A stretch of 64,000 nt of DNA from Planctomycetota bacterium (GTDB lineage: Bacteria; Planctomycetota; UBA8742; UBA2392), in the NCBI GenBank assembly GCA_020848275.1, contig JADLAK010000058.1, positions 1 through 64,000 on the forward strand. Reading direction: 5' to 3'. A model generated the notes under the pieces. The model saw nothing but the letters and a program-made list of their open reading frames with translations, was not told where the DNA came from and made no database searches. This document shows positions 17,001 to 25,136 of the stretch, piece after piece (positions within the stretch are counted from its first letter, which is position 1; the number at the start of each line of letters is the position of its first letter). A program made the position numbers and the translations under genes.

Positions 17001-18378
17001 GGACGACCTGGCGGGCACCATCACCGTGCAGTGCATTCCCCCCACGGGCATCACCGTCACGGAAATCGCCACAACGGTCGTTACCGGATTGCCGCTGATC
17101 CGCGAAGACATCTATGTCTCGGGCGATCTCGACCACCTCGAAATCATCACCGAACCTTCCAATGCGGTTGAAGACTCCGCCATCGCCCCGGCCATTGAAG
17201 TCGCCCTGCGCGACATCAACGACAACATCGTGCTGGGACAGGCCATCAACGTCGCGGCCGCCAAGCAGGCGGGCCCGGCCGGCAACCTCGGCGGCACAAC
17301 GACAGTCGCGACTGACCCTGACACCGGCATCGCCACCTTTGACGACCTGTCCATCGACACGGCAGGCGTGGGTTTCCAGTTGCGCTTTGCCGTCACTTCG
17401 CCGGCCGTGAACGTCGACAGCGTCACGTTTGACATCACCGCGGCAACCGCGACGCTGACCCTGGCGCTGGCGGGCAGCAACACGGGCCTGATCACCGATG
17501 GCGTGGCCAACCAGACCGTCACCAGCTTCACGCTCGATGCGACGACCGGCAACGTGACAGTCACGTCGATCGACTTCACCGTGACGCTGGGCGGCAACCT
17601 GACCGCGGGCGACGTCGCCACCGCGACACTGTTTGAAGATGCCGACTCTGACGGCCAGTACGACACCGGCGAGGAACTCGACGCCGGTTCGCTCAACGAG
17701 GCTGTCGCTGCGGGAAGCGTTACGTTCACCCTCGGCGCCGGAGAATTGATCACCGTCGGCGTCACGCGCACCTGGCTTGTCGCCATCACCTTTGCCGGCG
17801 GTGCGGCCGATGAAACGGGGACGGTCGCGCTCTCCATCGCACCGGGGGATGTCAGTGTCACAGTCGGCACCGTCAGCATCGTCGGCCTGCCCCTGAGCAG
17901 CGGTACGGTACAGGTCTCCGGTTCGCTCGCGGCGCTGGTGTTCTTCACTGCGCCCAGCGACGAGCAGGAAGATACGGCTATCTCTCCGGCCATTGTTGTC
18001 GAGCTGCACGACGCGGGCGGCAACCTTGTCCGCGGGCGCTCGTTCAACGTCACCGCGGCCATCCAGTCCGGCGGCACCGCGGGCGCGGTGCTGGGCGGCA
18101 CAACCACCGTGGCCAGCAGCGCAACGACGGGCCGCGCGACGTTTGGCGACCTTACAATCGACCTCGCCGGGGCCGATTACATCCTGCGCTTTGCCGTGGG
18201 CGCGATCACCCTCGACAGCGCGGCGATTGACATCAACGCCGCGCCGGGCGGCGGCGGCGGTGGCAACGATGACGGCGGCGGCTGCGTTGCGGCAACCAGC
18301 AACGGCATGCTGGCGGCTGTTGCGGCGTTGCTCGCCGCGCTCTCGCTTGGCGCCGTGGTTCGACTGCGCCGTGAGTAA
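14092..18378 (+). CDS. Giant secreted array protein with doubled C-terminal module (1428 aa)
   Basis: Largest paralogue. The signal peptide (to about residue 24) is followed by IWDGSAGNNLWNDAANW. The strand-rich beta-helix-like region runs to about residue 860, with family landmarks LGEGIFNFAGNLDLG and AHITLNGLANAAKLNCDG. The C-terminal pair of modules is duplicated: EF-hand-like loops at about 915 (DANADGNYDAGEE) and 1183 (DADSDGQYDTGEE), and Ig-like domains from about 1015 and 1281. It ends GGGC (Cys1398), a hydrophobic helix and RLRRE. The duplication accounts for the roughly 250 extra residues over its neighbours. The start follows CTGGAGACC. Function unknown; a calcium-stabilised surface fibre or sheet component is a reasonable inference. 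Confidence 0.8.
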   Translation: MTIRGWTLSLMVLVTSLAATNLSAAIWDGSAGNNLWNDAANWDTNDVPDTMGEDAVFDTVSPTGNAITITSATVGMIQVNTGRTITFTITAALGVNGAAWGIDVQTGATATFTAASTFVMDVANDVRTQGTGSLTFGANIVLAFTQGSPGFNIAGGSTLNVLGSFFATLSSSISIDNNPTASVTFNNFQLGNGVAGSIFGITSSDATAAALITITGTIEIDDNSGFDEDDVNPYELRISGATIDFNSATGVVMDLETGHVNFNRAGTTTFTGGTAAIPFTCNDYTVAGGTTVVYDVSFAAAFIWIGYIDGVVTVNGTLNVGSMDVQFGGDLTLGASGVFTQSGTPGDLTFDDDGSGDNDYVILGDWSFAGPAFFIGGEWLVADNLTVAFSGNVTVNSNGSFGIGQDGATASNGSVVAIGGTLRVDVAAGLVLGEGIFNFAGNLDLGDTVDVDFVTTAASVANDFATEIHLSGAAQTIGFGPGGSMFFVNSVQAATRVTQVGGLMALGGPLDLTGATGAGTAWTTTNTIRLGGLFYVANGAIVTGNLDVAIGTLQFFEIVGASAGQRTEFILESTGTGEFNIGSITMVGDTNAATGDEDNGSNLIFRNTVVNVTNDVTLFDGNNAGNGATLTLENATLSATDILVGLGTAADADEGPEFRVTENSSVLLTGTLTGDAFSAIEFFNATVDSGDNLAYTINVVANADQLVFLNSTVTCDAAADVNIDIGGSQIYLLSSTFEHYDADGVEIKAAGTIVAFSECTFQNGVTGGTGAHITLNGLANAAKLNCDGNLFDLSTGTDTDSWANVTGVNRLHFRVTGDFGVGIADVDAALAEAYDNDGTGATEVTWEVLANSLVLADAASQPAGLVTEDTVTNQTAYNFTLTATGANSTVTAMQFEIYGEDGLGDADIATATLYQDANADGNYDAGEELGAGSLNEVVTSGNVTFTITGGVITTAAPRTWSVAVTFTAGADDLAGTITVQCIPPTGITVTEIATTVVTGLPLIREDIYVSGDLDHLEIITEPSNAVEDSAIAPAIEVALRDINDNIVLGQAINVAAAKQAGPAGNLGGTTTVATDPDTGIATFDDLSIDTAGVGFQLRFAVTSPAVNVDSVTFDITAATATLTLALAGSNTGLITDGVANQTVTSFTLDATTGNVTVTSIDFTVTLGGNLTAGDVATATLFEDADSDGQYDTGEELDAGSLNEAVAAGSVTFTLGAGELITVGVTRTWLVAITFAGGAADETGTVALSIAPGDVSVTVGTVSIVGLPLSSGTVQVSGSLAALVFFTAPSDEQEDTAISPAIVVELHDAGGNLVRGRSFNVTAAIQSGGTAGAVLGGTTTVASSATTGRATFGDLTIDLAGADYILRFAVGAITLDSAAIDINAAPGGGGGGNDDGGGCVAATSNGMLAAVAALLAALSLGAVVRLRRE

Positions 18379-18395
18379 GCTGTGCAGGCAGTTCA

Positions 18396-18420
18396 CGGGG
18401 CGCGCCAATGGCGCGCCCCG
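18396..18420 (+). terminator. Hairpin terminator
   Basis: CGGGGCGCGCC, loop AAT, GGCGCGCCCCG: an 11-bp perfect stem 18 bases after the stop. The tail GCTTCATTTG is only moderately T-rich. Confidence 0.75.
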
Positions 18421-18494
18421 GCTTCATTTGTACACTTGACTCGCTTCCCCTCCCCCAGAGCGGCTTTGCCGCCGATGCGTCATTGGAGCCTGCG

Positions 18495-21400
18495 ATGCCT
18501 CGCATGTTTTTTGCGTTTTCGTTGATGGTGGTGTTGTCCGTGGCGGCGGCGAACCTTGGCGCGGCGATCTGGGACGGCTCGGCGGGCGACAATAACTGGA
18601 GCACCGCCGCAAACTGGGACACCAATGATGCACCCGACACCGCGGGCGAAACGGCGATCTTCAATGCCGCGGTCCCGTCTGCGACGGTGACCAACGTGCC
18701 CGGCGGCGCCACGATTGACATGATCCAGGTGGACTTTGCGGGCAGCGGCGCCGTAACCCTGACGCTGACGGGCACGCTGACGCTCGCGGGCTCGGGCTTT
18801 GACTCGATCCTGGTGGGCGCCGGCGACACGCTGAACTTCGTCAGCGGCGGCACGCCGCGCACCCTCGCAATCGAGGACAACACGACCGTCGCAGGCGGCG
18901 GCACGCTCTCGTTTGACTCCAACGTCACGGTGCTGATGCAGGGCTCGAACTTCCCCGACATCAATATCGGCGTGGGTTCGACCTTCAACTGCCTTGGCGC
19001 CTTTCGCGTCAACACCGCCAACACCACGGTCATCGATGCCGACAATACCGCCGGCGCCACCGTCATCACGTTTAACGACATCCAGGTCGACACCACGCTG
19101 GAATGGGACATCAGCGGTACGGCCGATGTAGACATCAGCATTAACGGCGACCTGCGCGCAGGAGCGAACAACGCGTACTTCGGCATGAACAACATGCTCA
19201 CGGGCGGTTCGCTGGTCTACAACATCGCCATGGCGGGCGATTTCACCGCCAACAACTTCACCCTGTTTGAAGTCCAGGCCGATTACGGCTTCTGGGATTT
19301 CACGGCCACCTCGCACAATTTCTTCACCGGCGGCGCCGGCACCTACGAGACCGCCTACTTCGGGCAAATGAACATACCCGTCGGCGCCACCGTCACCGTC
19401 ACTGACAACGCCTTTGACGCGCCGACAGACAGGCGCCTGGCCATCTACCAGCTTTTTGTCGACGGCGCATTCGCGGCGGGCAACAATGAACTCGATTTCT
19501 ACGGCACGGTGTTCTTTGACGCCGACAGCACGGTCATCGACGTCGACGCCCTCGCGTCGTTCACGCAAACCGGCGATGTATTTTTCAATTGCGTCGACAA
19601 CTTCACGACCAGCATCGCGGGCGTAGTCACCTTCGACGGCGACGTGAACATCGGCGGCGGCGCTGCGGTGGTCGTGGTGGTCGCCGCGTTTGGCAGCACG
19701 ATCACGTTCAACGGCGACCTCTGGATTGAAAACAGCCCCTTTGGCGCCGTTGAGGACGGCGGCAATCCCTCGCCCCTGCCGCCGATCCTGAACTACAACG
19801 GCAACGTGCGCGTGGACGAACCCGACGGCCTGCTGCTGGGCGAAGGCATCCACAACTTCCTTGGCAACCTCGACCTCGGCGCGACCGCGGCGCAGGCCGA
19901 CGTCGTCAACCTGCCCTCGGCGACCAACGACTTCCTGTTTGAGGTGCACCTTATCGCGGGCTCGGGCACCGCGCCGAGCCAGGTGCTCGACTTCGAGCCG
20001 GTCACCGGCTCCTTCTTTGCTGTCACCAGCGTCGCCACGCAAGCGCAGGTCGAACAAAATGGCCGCATGGCCCTTGGCTTCATGGACCTCACAGCCGCCA
20101 CCATCGGCGGCACGGTTTGGGACGGCGCAGGCGGCAGCATTGAGCTTGGCGGCCGCGTCGAGGGCGACTTCGAAATCGTCACCGGGAGCATGGACGTGAT
20201 TTTCGGCGACGTCGTGCTGATTGAAGTTGCGGCGCCGACCTCGGCGACCGCGGGCGGCATGTACACGTTCTGGTCGTCCAACGGCGGAACGTTCGACCTC
20301 GCCAACCTCACCGTTGGCGGCGACGTCAGCGACGACTTCGGCGCGGGCGAAACCAATGGCGGCGCGGTTTGGTTCCTTGAGTCCATGGTTGCGATCGCCG
20401 GCGACATCCTGGTGCTGGACGGCGACAACGGCGGCGACGGCGGCTTCCTGCACTTCAGCGACTGCACCGTCAGCGCCGACAATGTGCTGGTCGGCGACGA
20501 CGTCGCCGCAAGCGCCGTCGAGGGCGCGGACTTTGAACTCTCGGACAACACTGCGCTGCTGCTGCTGACGCTGCTGGACGTCGCGCCGTTCGCCTCGCTG
20601 CGCGGCTCATTTGCGGCCATCGACTCGTTTGACAACCTCGCCTACACCATCTCGGTGGATGCCGCGGCCGCCGAAACAATGCTGATGAACTGCTTTGTCT
20701 CCTGCCACACCACCGCCGATGTGACGGTCAACCTGGGCGGCTCGTCCGTCACGCTGGTCGGCACCACCTTTGAGTACTACAGCCCCGCCGGCGTCACCAT
20801 CAACGCGGGTAGCACCATCGCGGCCTTCAACGGCTGCACCTTCCGCAACGGCGTGAGCCTGGGCTCGCACGTTACGCTGCTGGGGCTGGCCAACGTCGCC
20901 AAGATCAATTGCGACGAAAACCTGTTTGACGCCACGACGGGTTCGGCAACCGACGCGCTGATCGACGCGACCGGCAACAACCGCCTGAATTTCCGTTGCC
21001 TTGCGACGCTCGACTTCGGCCTTGGCAGCGTGATCCTTGACGCCGCGGGCGCCGAGGCGCTGGACAACGATGGCGTGACGGCCGACAACGTCACCTGGGA
21101 GGCGGTGCCGAACCAGTTGACGCTCGCCGAGTCCGGCAGCCAGCCCCTGGGCGTCATTTCTGACACCGCCGCACACCAGACGGTCTTCCTCTTTACGCTG
21201 ACGGCGGTCGGCGCCTCCACGACCGTGACGCAAATGTCCTTTGAATTCGAAATGGGCGGCGACCTCATCGCCTCGGACATCGCCAACGCGACATTGTACG
21301 AGGACCTCAACTTCGATGGCGCCTACGACCTTGGCGAGGGCTTCACCGGCACCATAGGTATCGCTGTCGCCGCCGGCAGCGTGACCTTCACCGTGCCCAG

Positions 21401-22064
21401 CGAAGTGGTTGCCGCCGGTACGACGGTCACCTGGGGCCTCGGCGTCACCTTCAACGTCGGTGCGGCGGGTTTAACCGGCTCGGTGCGCGCGTTCGTCGAC
21501 CCCGTCACCGGCGTCGTTATTTCGTCGCCCGCCACCACGATCGTCTCGGGGCTGCCGCTGGTCGGATTGGCCATCCCGGTCACCGGCACAGTTGCGGCGT
21601 TGGTCTTCCTGATTCAGCCCAGCACTGAACAGGCCGGCGTGCCGATTACGCCCGTGGTCGTGGTCGAGTTGCACGACGCCGAGGGCAACATCGTTCTCGG
21701 TCGTTCGTTCAACGTGAATGCATCGATCCAGTCCGGCGGTGCGGTGGGCGCGGTGCTGAGCGGCCCGCTGACGGTCGCCAGCAATGTCGGCACCGGCACG
21801 GCGACATTCGCGGGGCTCAGCATCAACCTGGAGGGAACGGGTTATGTGCTGCGGTTCTCAATCAGTTCACCCGCGGTTTTCGTTGACTCCGCCGCCTTCG
21901 ACATCACGCCCTTTGTCGCTCCTCCACCCACCGACAACGGCAAGAAACAGAAGGACGACGGCGGATGCGCCGCGCAAGGCCCGGCTGGCGCGCCGCTTGC
22001 GGCAATTGCGGCGTTGCTGGCAGTTATCGGCTTGGCAACTGTTGCGCGACTGAGGCGGGAATAG
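18495..22064 (+). CDS. Giant secreted beta-helix-like array protein (1189 aa)
   Basis: Fifth paralogue. Signal peptide MPRMFFAFSLMVVLSVAAA is followed by IWDGSAGDNNWSTAANW. Its N-terminal half matches the 6592 protein closely, for example INGDLRAGANNAYFGMNNML against INGDLRATGDNAYFGMYNLL, so these two are the nearest pair there. Landmarks LGEGIHNFLGNLDLG and GSHVTLLGLANVAKINCD are present. The EF-hand-like loop near residue 936 is degenerate (DLNFDGAYDLGEG). The Ig-like domain starts near 1035 (IQPSTEQAGVPITP). The Gly run before the signal Cys is replaced by KKQKDDGGC (Cys1158), then a hydrophobic helix and RLRRE. The start is 18495; the frame is open back to 18408 across the preceding terminator, so upstream starts are unlikely. 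Confidence 0.8.
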   Translation: MPRMFFAFSLMVVLSVAAANLGAAIWDGSAGDNNWSTAANWDTNDAPDTAGETAIFNAAVPSATVTNVPGGATIDMIQVDFAGSGAVTLTLTGTLTLAGSGFDSILVGAGDTLNFVSGGTPRTLAIEDNTTVAGGGTLSFDSNVTVLMQGSNFPDINIGVGSTFNCLGAFRVNTANTTVIDADNTAGATVITFNDIQVDTTLEWDISGTADVDISINGDLRAGANNAYFGMNNMLTGGSLVYNIAMAGDFTANNFTLFEVQADYGFWDFTATSHNFFTGGAGTYETAYFGQMNIPVGATVTVTDNAFDAPTDRRLAIYQLFVDGAFAAGNNELDFYGTVFFDADSTVIDVDALASFTQTGDVFFNCVDNFTTSIAGVVTFDGDVNIGGGAAVVVVVAAFGSTITFNGDLWIENSPFGAVEDGGNPSPLPPILNYNGNVRVDEPDGLLLGEGIHNFLGNLDLGATAAQADVVNLPSATNDFLFEVHLIAGSGTAPSQVLDFEPVTGSFFAVTSVATQAQVEQNGRMALGFMDLTAATIGGTVWDGAGGSIELGGRVEGDFEIVTGSMDVIFGDVVLIEVAAPTSATAGGMYTFWSSNGGTFDLANLTVGGDVSDDFGAGETNGGAVWFLESMVAIAGDILVLDGDNGGDGGFLHFSDCTVSADNVLVGDDVAASAVEGADFELSDNTALLLLTLLDVAPFASLRGSFAAIDSFDNLAYTISVDAAAAETMLMNCFVSCHTTADVTVNLGGSSVTLVGTTFEYYSPAGVTINAGSTIAAFNGCTFRNGVSLGSHVTLLGLANVAKINCDENLFDATTGSATDALIDATGNNRLNFRCLATLDFGLGSVILDAAGAEALDNDGVTADNVTWEAVPNQLTLAESGSQPLGVISDTAAHQTVFLFTLTAVGASTTVTQMSFEFEMGGDLIASDIANATLYEDLNFDGAYDLGEGFTGTIGIAVAAGSVTFTVPSEVVAAGTTVTWGLGVTFNVGAAGLTGSVRAFVDPVTGVVISSPATTIVSGLPLVGLAIPVTGTVAALVFLIQPSTEQAGVPITPVVVVELHDAEGNIVLGRSFNVNASIQSGGAVGAVLSGPLTVASNVGTGTATFAGLSINLEGTGYVLRFSISSPAVFVDSAAFDITPFVAPPPTDNGKKQKDDGGCAAQGPAGAPLAAIAALLAVIGLATVARLRRE

Positions 22065-22122
22065 GACAATAGGCCGCACGCAAAGGGCCGCGTACCTTTT
22101 GCCGATAGGCCAAATTCACCTT

Positions 22123-22146
22123 GGGGGTGGGCCAGTGCCCACCCCC
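22123..22146 (+). terminator. Intrinsic terminator
   Basis: GGGGGTGGGC, loop CAGT, GCCCACCCCC: a perfect 10-bp stem 58 bases after the stop, followed by GTTTAATTT. Confidence 0.82.
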
Positions 22147-22217
22147 GTTTAATTTGCTGCTGGGGGCCGGTTGCACAAATTCAGCCTGTGACGGGGCAAT
22201 CGGTAACGGGGATTCAT

Positions 22218-25076
22218 ATGTCGGTACGCATCATCCTGGGCGCTGTGCTCGCACTTGTTCTTTCGCAGTCGCTTTCCGCGGCTGTCGTCAACTGGACCGG
22301 CGGAGGCGGGAACTCCGATTGGCAGAACGCCGCCAACTGGAACCCTAACGTCATTCCAGGCTCCGCCGACGCCGTCGTGTTCAACTTGAGCGCGGGCGCC
22401 GCAGCGACGCCCGTCATTAACGCGCCGTCGCTGGTTGGGAAGATCTCCGTGGTCGGCAGCGCCGTCGTTTACTTGCGCGCCAATACGTCGGCCCTGACGC
22501 TGTCCTCCGCTACGGGCATTGAAGTCAATACCGCCGGCGCGCTGCACATCATGGATGGCAACATCATCACCATCACCTCTAACCTTGAGATCAACACGGG
22601 CACGTTGCTTGTCCACCCGGGCGGTTTGCTCACCATCACCGGCACGACCCTCGTCCAGGGCGCCAGCGCGGTAGTCGGCGCATTTGAGGACGGCACCGTC
22701 GCCGCTACCGCGGGCATGGCCGCCACCATCAACTACAGCGGCGACGTGCGCGTCGACTGCCCCGGCGGCCTGAAGCTTGGCGAAGGCATCCACAACTTCG
22801 GCTCCAACATTGACCTCGGCTTCACCGCCGCCATCGGCGGCGTCGTGACTTCGCCGCAACTGACGACCAACGATGTCGCGCCGGCAGTAAACCTGATCAA
22901 CAATAACTCGAGCCAGCAGGTGAAATTCGACATCACGGGCTCGGCGTTTCTGGTCAGCTCAGTCACGCCGGGCACGCGCGTGACTCAAAGCGGCAAGATG
23001 ATCCTCGTCGGCAATTTTGACGTTTCGGGCGCGACTTCCGGCAGCGCATTTGTGGCCTGGGCCGGGACGGACCCGGTGGAGGTCGGCGACGGCATGAAGG
23101 TGCTAACGGCGGACATCCTCACCGGCAACGGCGAAGTGCAATGGGGCGACACGCTGGTCGCTGACGTTCAGGGCGGAGCGCCCGCGACCTCGACGACGCG
23201 CTCGCTGATCTCCGTGCGCGGCGGCGTCTCCGGCCGGTTCGTGCTCGATTCGATGATCATCCAGGGCGACACGACAAACCAGTTCCCCAACGCCGACGAA
23301 AACAACTCGCCGCAGGTGACGGTGCAGGGCTGCACGCTGGAGATAACCAACGACCTTATTGTCAGCGACGGCAGCGAAAACGGCGACGCGTCGGGCACAG
23401 GGGGCGGCGGCTCGCTGATCGTGCGCGGCGCGACGCTGGAATGTTTCATCGTGCAGGTTGGCAACAATGTCGCTACGGGCGCCAACGGCGCTGATGAAGG
23501 CGCGCAGTTCACGGCCGATTCCGCCTCGGTTTTCGACTTCCTTCCCAACGGCATTCTCGACGTGCGCCCGTACACGACATCGAGCTGCAACGGCGTAACG
23601 TTTACCGGCAGCGGCGCAGTGACCATAAGCGTCATCACCAGCGCAACGCGTTTTGAGCTGCTGCACAGCACCGTGACGGCGTCATCGGCCAACAACCTGA
23701 CGGTGTTGATGGGAAGCCAGGACTTGCGCCTGCTGGATAACACGTTCTCGAACTACACCGTGCTGGGCGTCCAGTTCGCGATGAACACGATGTTGACCAA
23801 GCTTGAGCAGAACCGTTTCAAACAGGGCGTCTCGGGCGGCACGCACATCACCTTCAACGGCCTGGCCAACTCTGTCAAGGTCAACTGCGACGGCAACCTG
23901 TTCGACGCCTCGACGCAGCCCTACACCACCGGCGACCACATTGTCACACAGAACTTCACGCCCAACCTGGTCAATTTCCGCCTCCCGGGCAACGACTTCG
24001 GCGAGGGCGCGTTTGTACTGACGCGTGCGACTTGCGAAAGCCAGGACGACGACAACGGCATCAGCGACCCCACGCAGGTCGCGTGGCAGGAAAACGCCAA
24101 CTCGGTCAGCGTGCTTGCGGTGACCTCGCCCAACCAGGTCGTGGGCGCCATCACCGACGGATTCGGCAACCAGCCGGCGATGTTGTTCACCATACAGGCC
24201 ATCGGCGGTGTAACGGTCATCGACTCCCTGCGCTTCCGCTTCGACGCCCTGAGCGGCGATGTGACAGCCGCGGACGTCGGGTACGTGACTCTGTTCGACG
24301 ACGCAAATAGCAACGGTGCCTACGACGCCGGCGAAGAATTCGTCGGTTCCGGCGCGCAGAACACCGCCGACGAGCCCCTGGGCGCCGGCGGCGACATCCT
24401 GTTTGACCTCGCGGCCATCAACGTTCCCGCCGCCGACCGCACCATTGCGACCAGCGCGATTGTGCGATGGGGCGTGGCGATCACATTTTTAGGAAGCGCA
24501 GGGGGCCACGGCGGGCAACTTCGCGTGCGCATCGAGATCGGCGAAATCGACGACGGCAACGACAACGTGTTGATGGGCCTGCCGATCCAGAACATTCTTG
24601 ATGTCACCGGGCCGGTGAACAGCATCGCGATCATCCAGGAACCCACCGTCACACCGCAGGACACGGTGATCGCCCCGGCGCCGGTGGTCGAGCTCCGCGA
24701 CGCCGCCAATCGCGTCGTGCGCGCGCGCAGCTACAACGTCACGGCAAGCATCTTCCAGGGCACGGCGGGCGCGGTGTTGTCGGGCACGCCCGCGGTGAGC
24801 TCGAGCCTCCAAAATGGCCGGGCGACATTCTCAAACCTTCTCATCAACCTTGCCGGCGCCAATTACATCCTGCGATTCACCTCCCAGGCCAAAACCGGCG
24901 ATAGCGCAGTGTTCACGATCACGGGGGTCAACCCCCCGCCGCCCGGCCCCTTGGGCCCCGGAGGCGGCGGAGGCGGCTGCAGCGCCGGGCCGGGCACGCT
25001 TTCCCTGCTCGCGCTTGCCGTGTTGCTATCGGCCCTGGCCCTGCCAAGGGCTATACTGCGGCGTAGCCGCCGGTAA
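22218..25076 (+). CDS. Secreted beta-helix-like array protein (952 aa), most divergent
   Basis: Sixth and most divergent large paralogue. Signal peptide MSVRIILGAVLALVLSQSLS is followed by VNWTGGGGNSDWQNAANW. The middle region is about 230 residues shorter than its relatives but retains LGEGIHNFGSNIDLG and GGTHITFNGLANSVKVNCDG. The EF-hand-like loop DANSNGAYDAGEE is near residue 694 and the Ig-like domain starts near 802 (IQEPTVTPQDTVIAP). The C terminus is PGGGGGGC (Cys921), a hydrophobic helix and RRSRR, closer to the 5418 protein's RRYRR than to RLRRE. I prefer the ATG at 22218 over one ten codons upstream because the signal peptide then begins correctly. Confidence 0.78.
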   Translation: MSVRIILGAVLALVLSQSLSAAVVNWTGGGGNSDWQNAANWNPNVIPGSADAVVFNLSAGAAATPVINAPSLVGKISVVGSAVVYLRANTSALTLSSATGIEVNTAGALHIMDGNIITITSNLEINTGTLLVHPGGLLTITGTTLVQGASAVVGAFEDGTVAATAGMAATINYSGDVRVDCPGGLKLGEGIHNFGSNIDLGFTAAIGGVVTSPQLTTNDVAPAVNLINNNSSQQVKFDITGSAFLVSSVTPGTRVTQSGKMILVGNFDVSGATSGSAFVAWAGTDPVEVGDGMKVLTADILTGNGEVQWGDTLVADVQGGAPATSTTRSLISVRGGVSGRFVLDSMIIQGDTTNQFPNADENNSPQVTVQGCTLEITNDLIVSDGSENGDASGTGGGGSLIVRGATLECFIVQVGNNVATGANGADEGAQFTADSASVFDFLPNGILDVRPYTTSSCNGVTFTGSGAVTISVITSATRFELLHSTVTASSANNLTVLMGSQDLRLLDNTFSNYTVLGVQFAMNTMLTKLEQNRFKQGVSGGTHITFNGLANSVKVNCDGNLFDASTQPYTTGDHIVTQNFTPNLVNFRLPGNDFGEGAFVLTRATCESQDDDNGISDPTQVAWQENANSVSVLAVTSPNQVVGAITDGFGNQPAMLFTIQAIGGVTVIDSLRFRFDALSGDVTAADVGYVTLFDDANSNGAYDAGEEFVGSGAQNTADEPLGAGGDILFDLAAINVPAADRTIATSAIVRWGVAITFLGSAGGHGGQLRVRIEIGEIDDGNDNVLMGLPIQNILDVTGPVNSIAIIQEPTVTPQDTVIAPAPVVELRDAANRVVRARSYNVTASIFQGTAGAVLSGTPAVSSSLQNGRATFSNLLINLAGANYILRFTSQAKTGDSAVFTITGVNPPPPGPLGPGGGGGGCSAGPGTLSLLALAVLLSALALPRAILRRSRR

Positions 25077-25097
25077 GCGCTTGTAATAGTGTGGGCA

Positions 25098-25123
25098 GGC
25101 GGGCGCCATCGCGCCCGCCTTTT
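25098..25123 (+). terminator. Intrinsic terminator closing the array
   Basis: GGCGGGCGC, loop CATC, GCGCCCGCC and TTTT: a 9-bp perfect stem 22 bases after the stop codon of the last paralogue. Confidence 0.88.
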
Positions 25124-25136
25124 GGGGCATTGATGC

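Noticed and set aside
12003..18408. Very long minus-strand ORFs (over 600 codons) opposite the array genes
   Set aside because: They are antisense shadows of GC-rich, Asp/Gly/Thr-rich plus-strand genes. Their translations are Arg/Ala/Val/Asp/Gly-biased, have no signal peptide or motif and overlap terminators.
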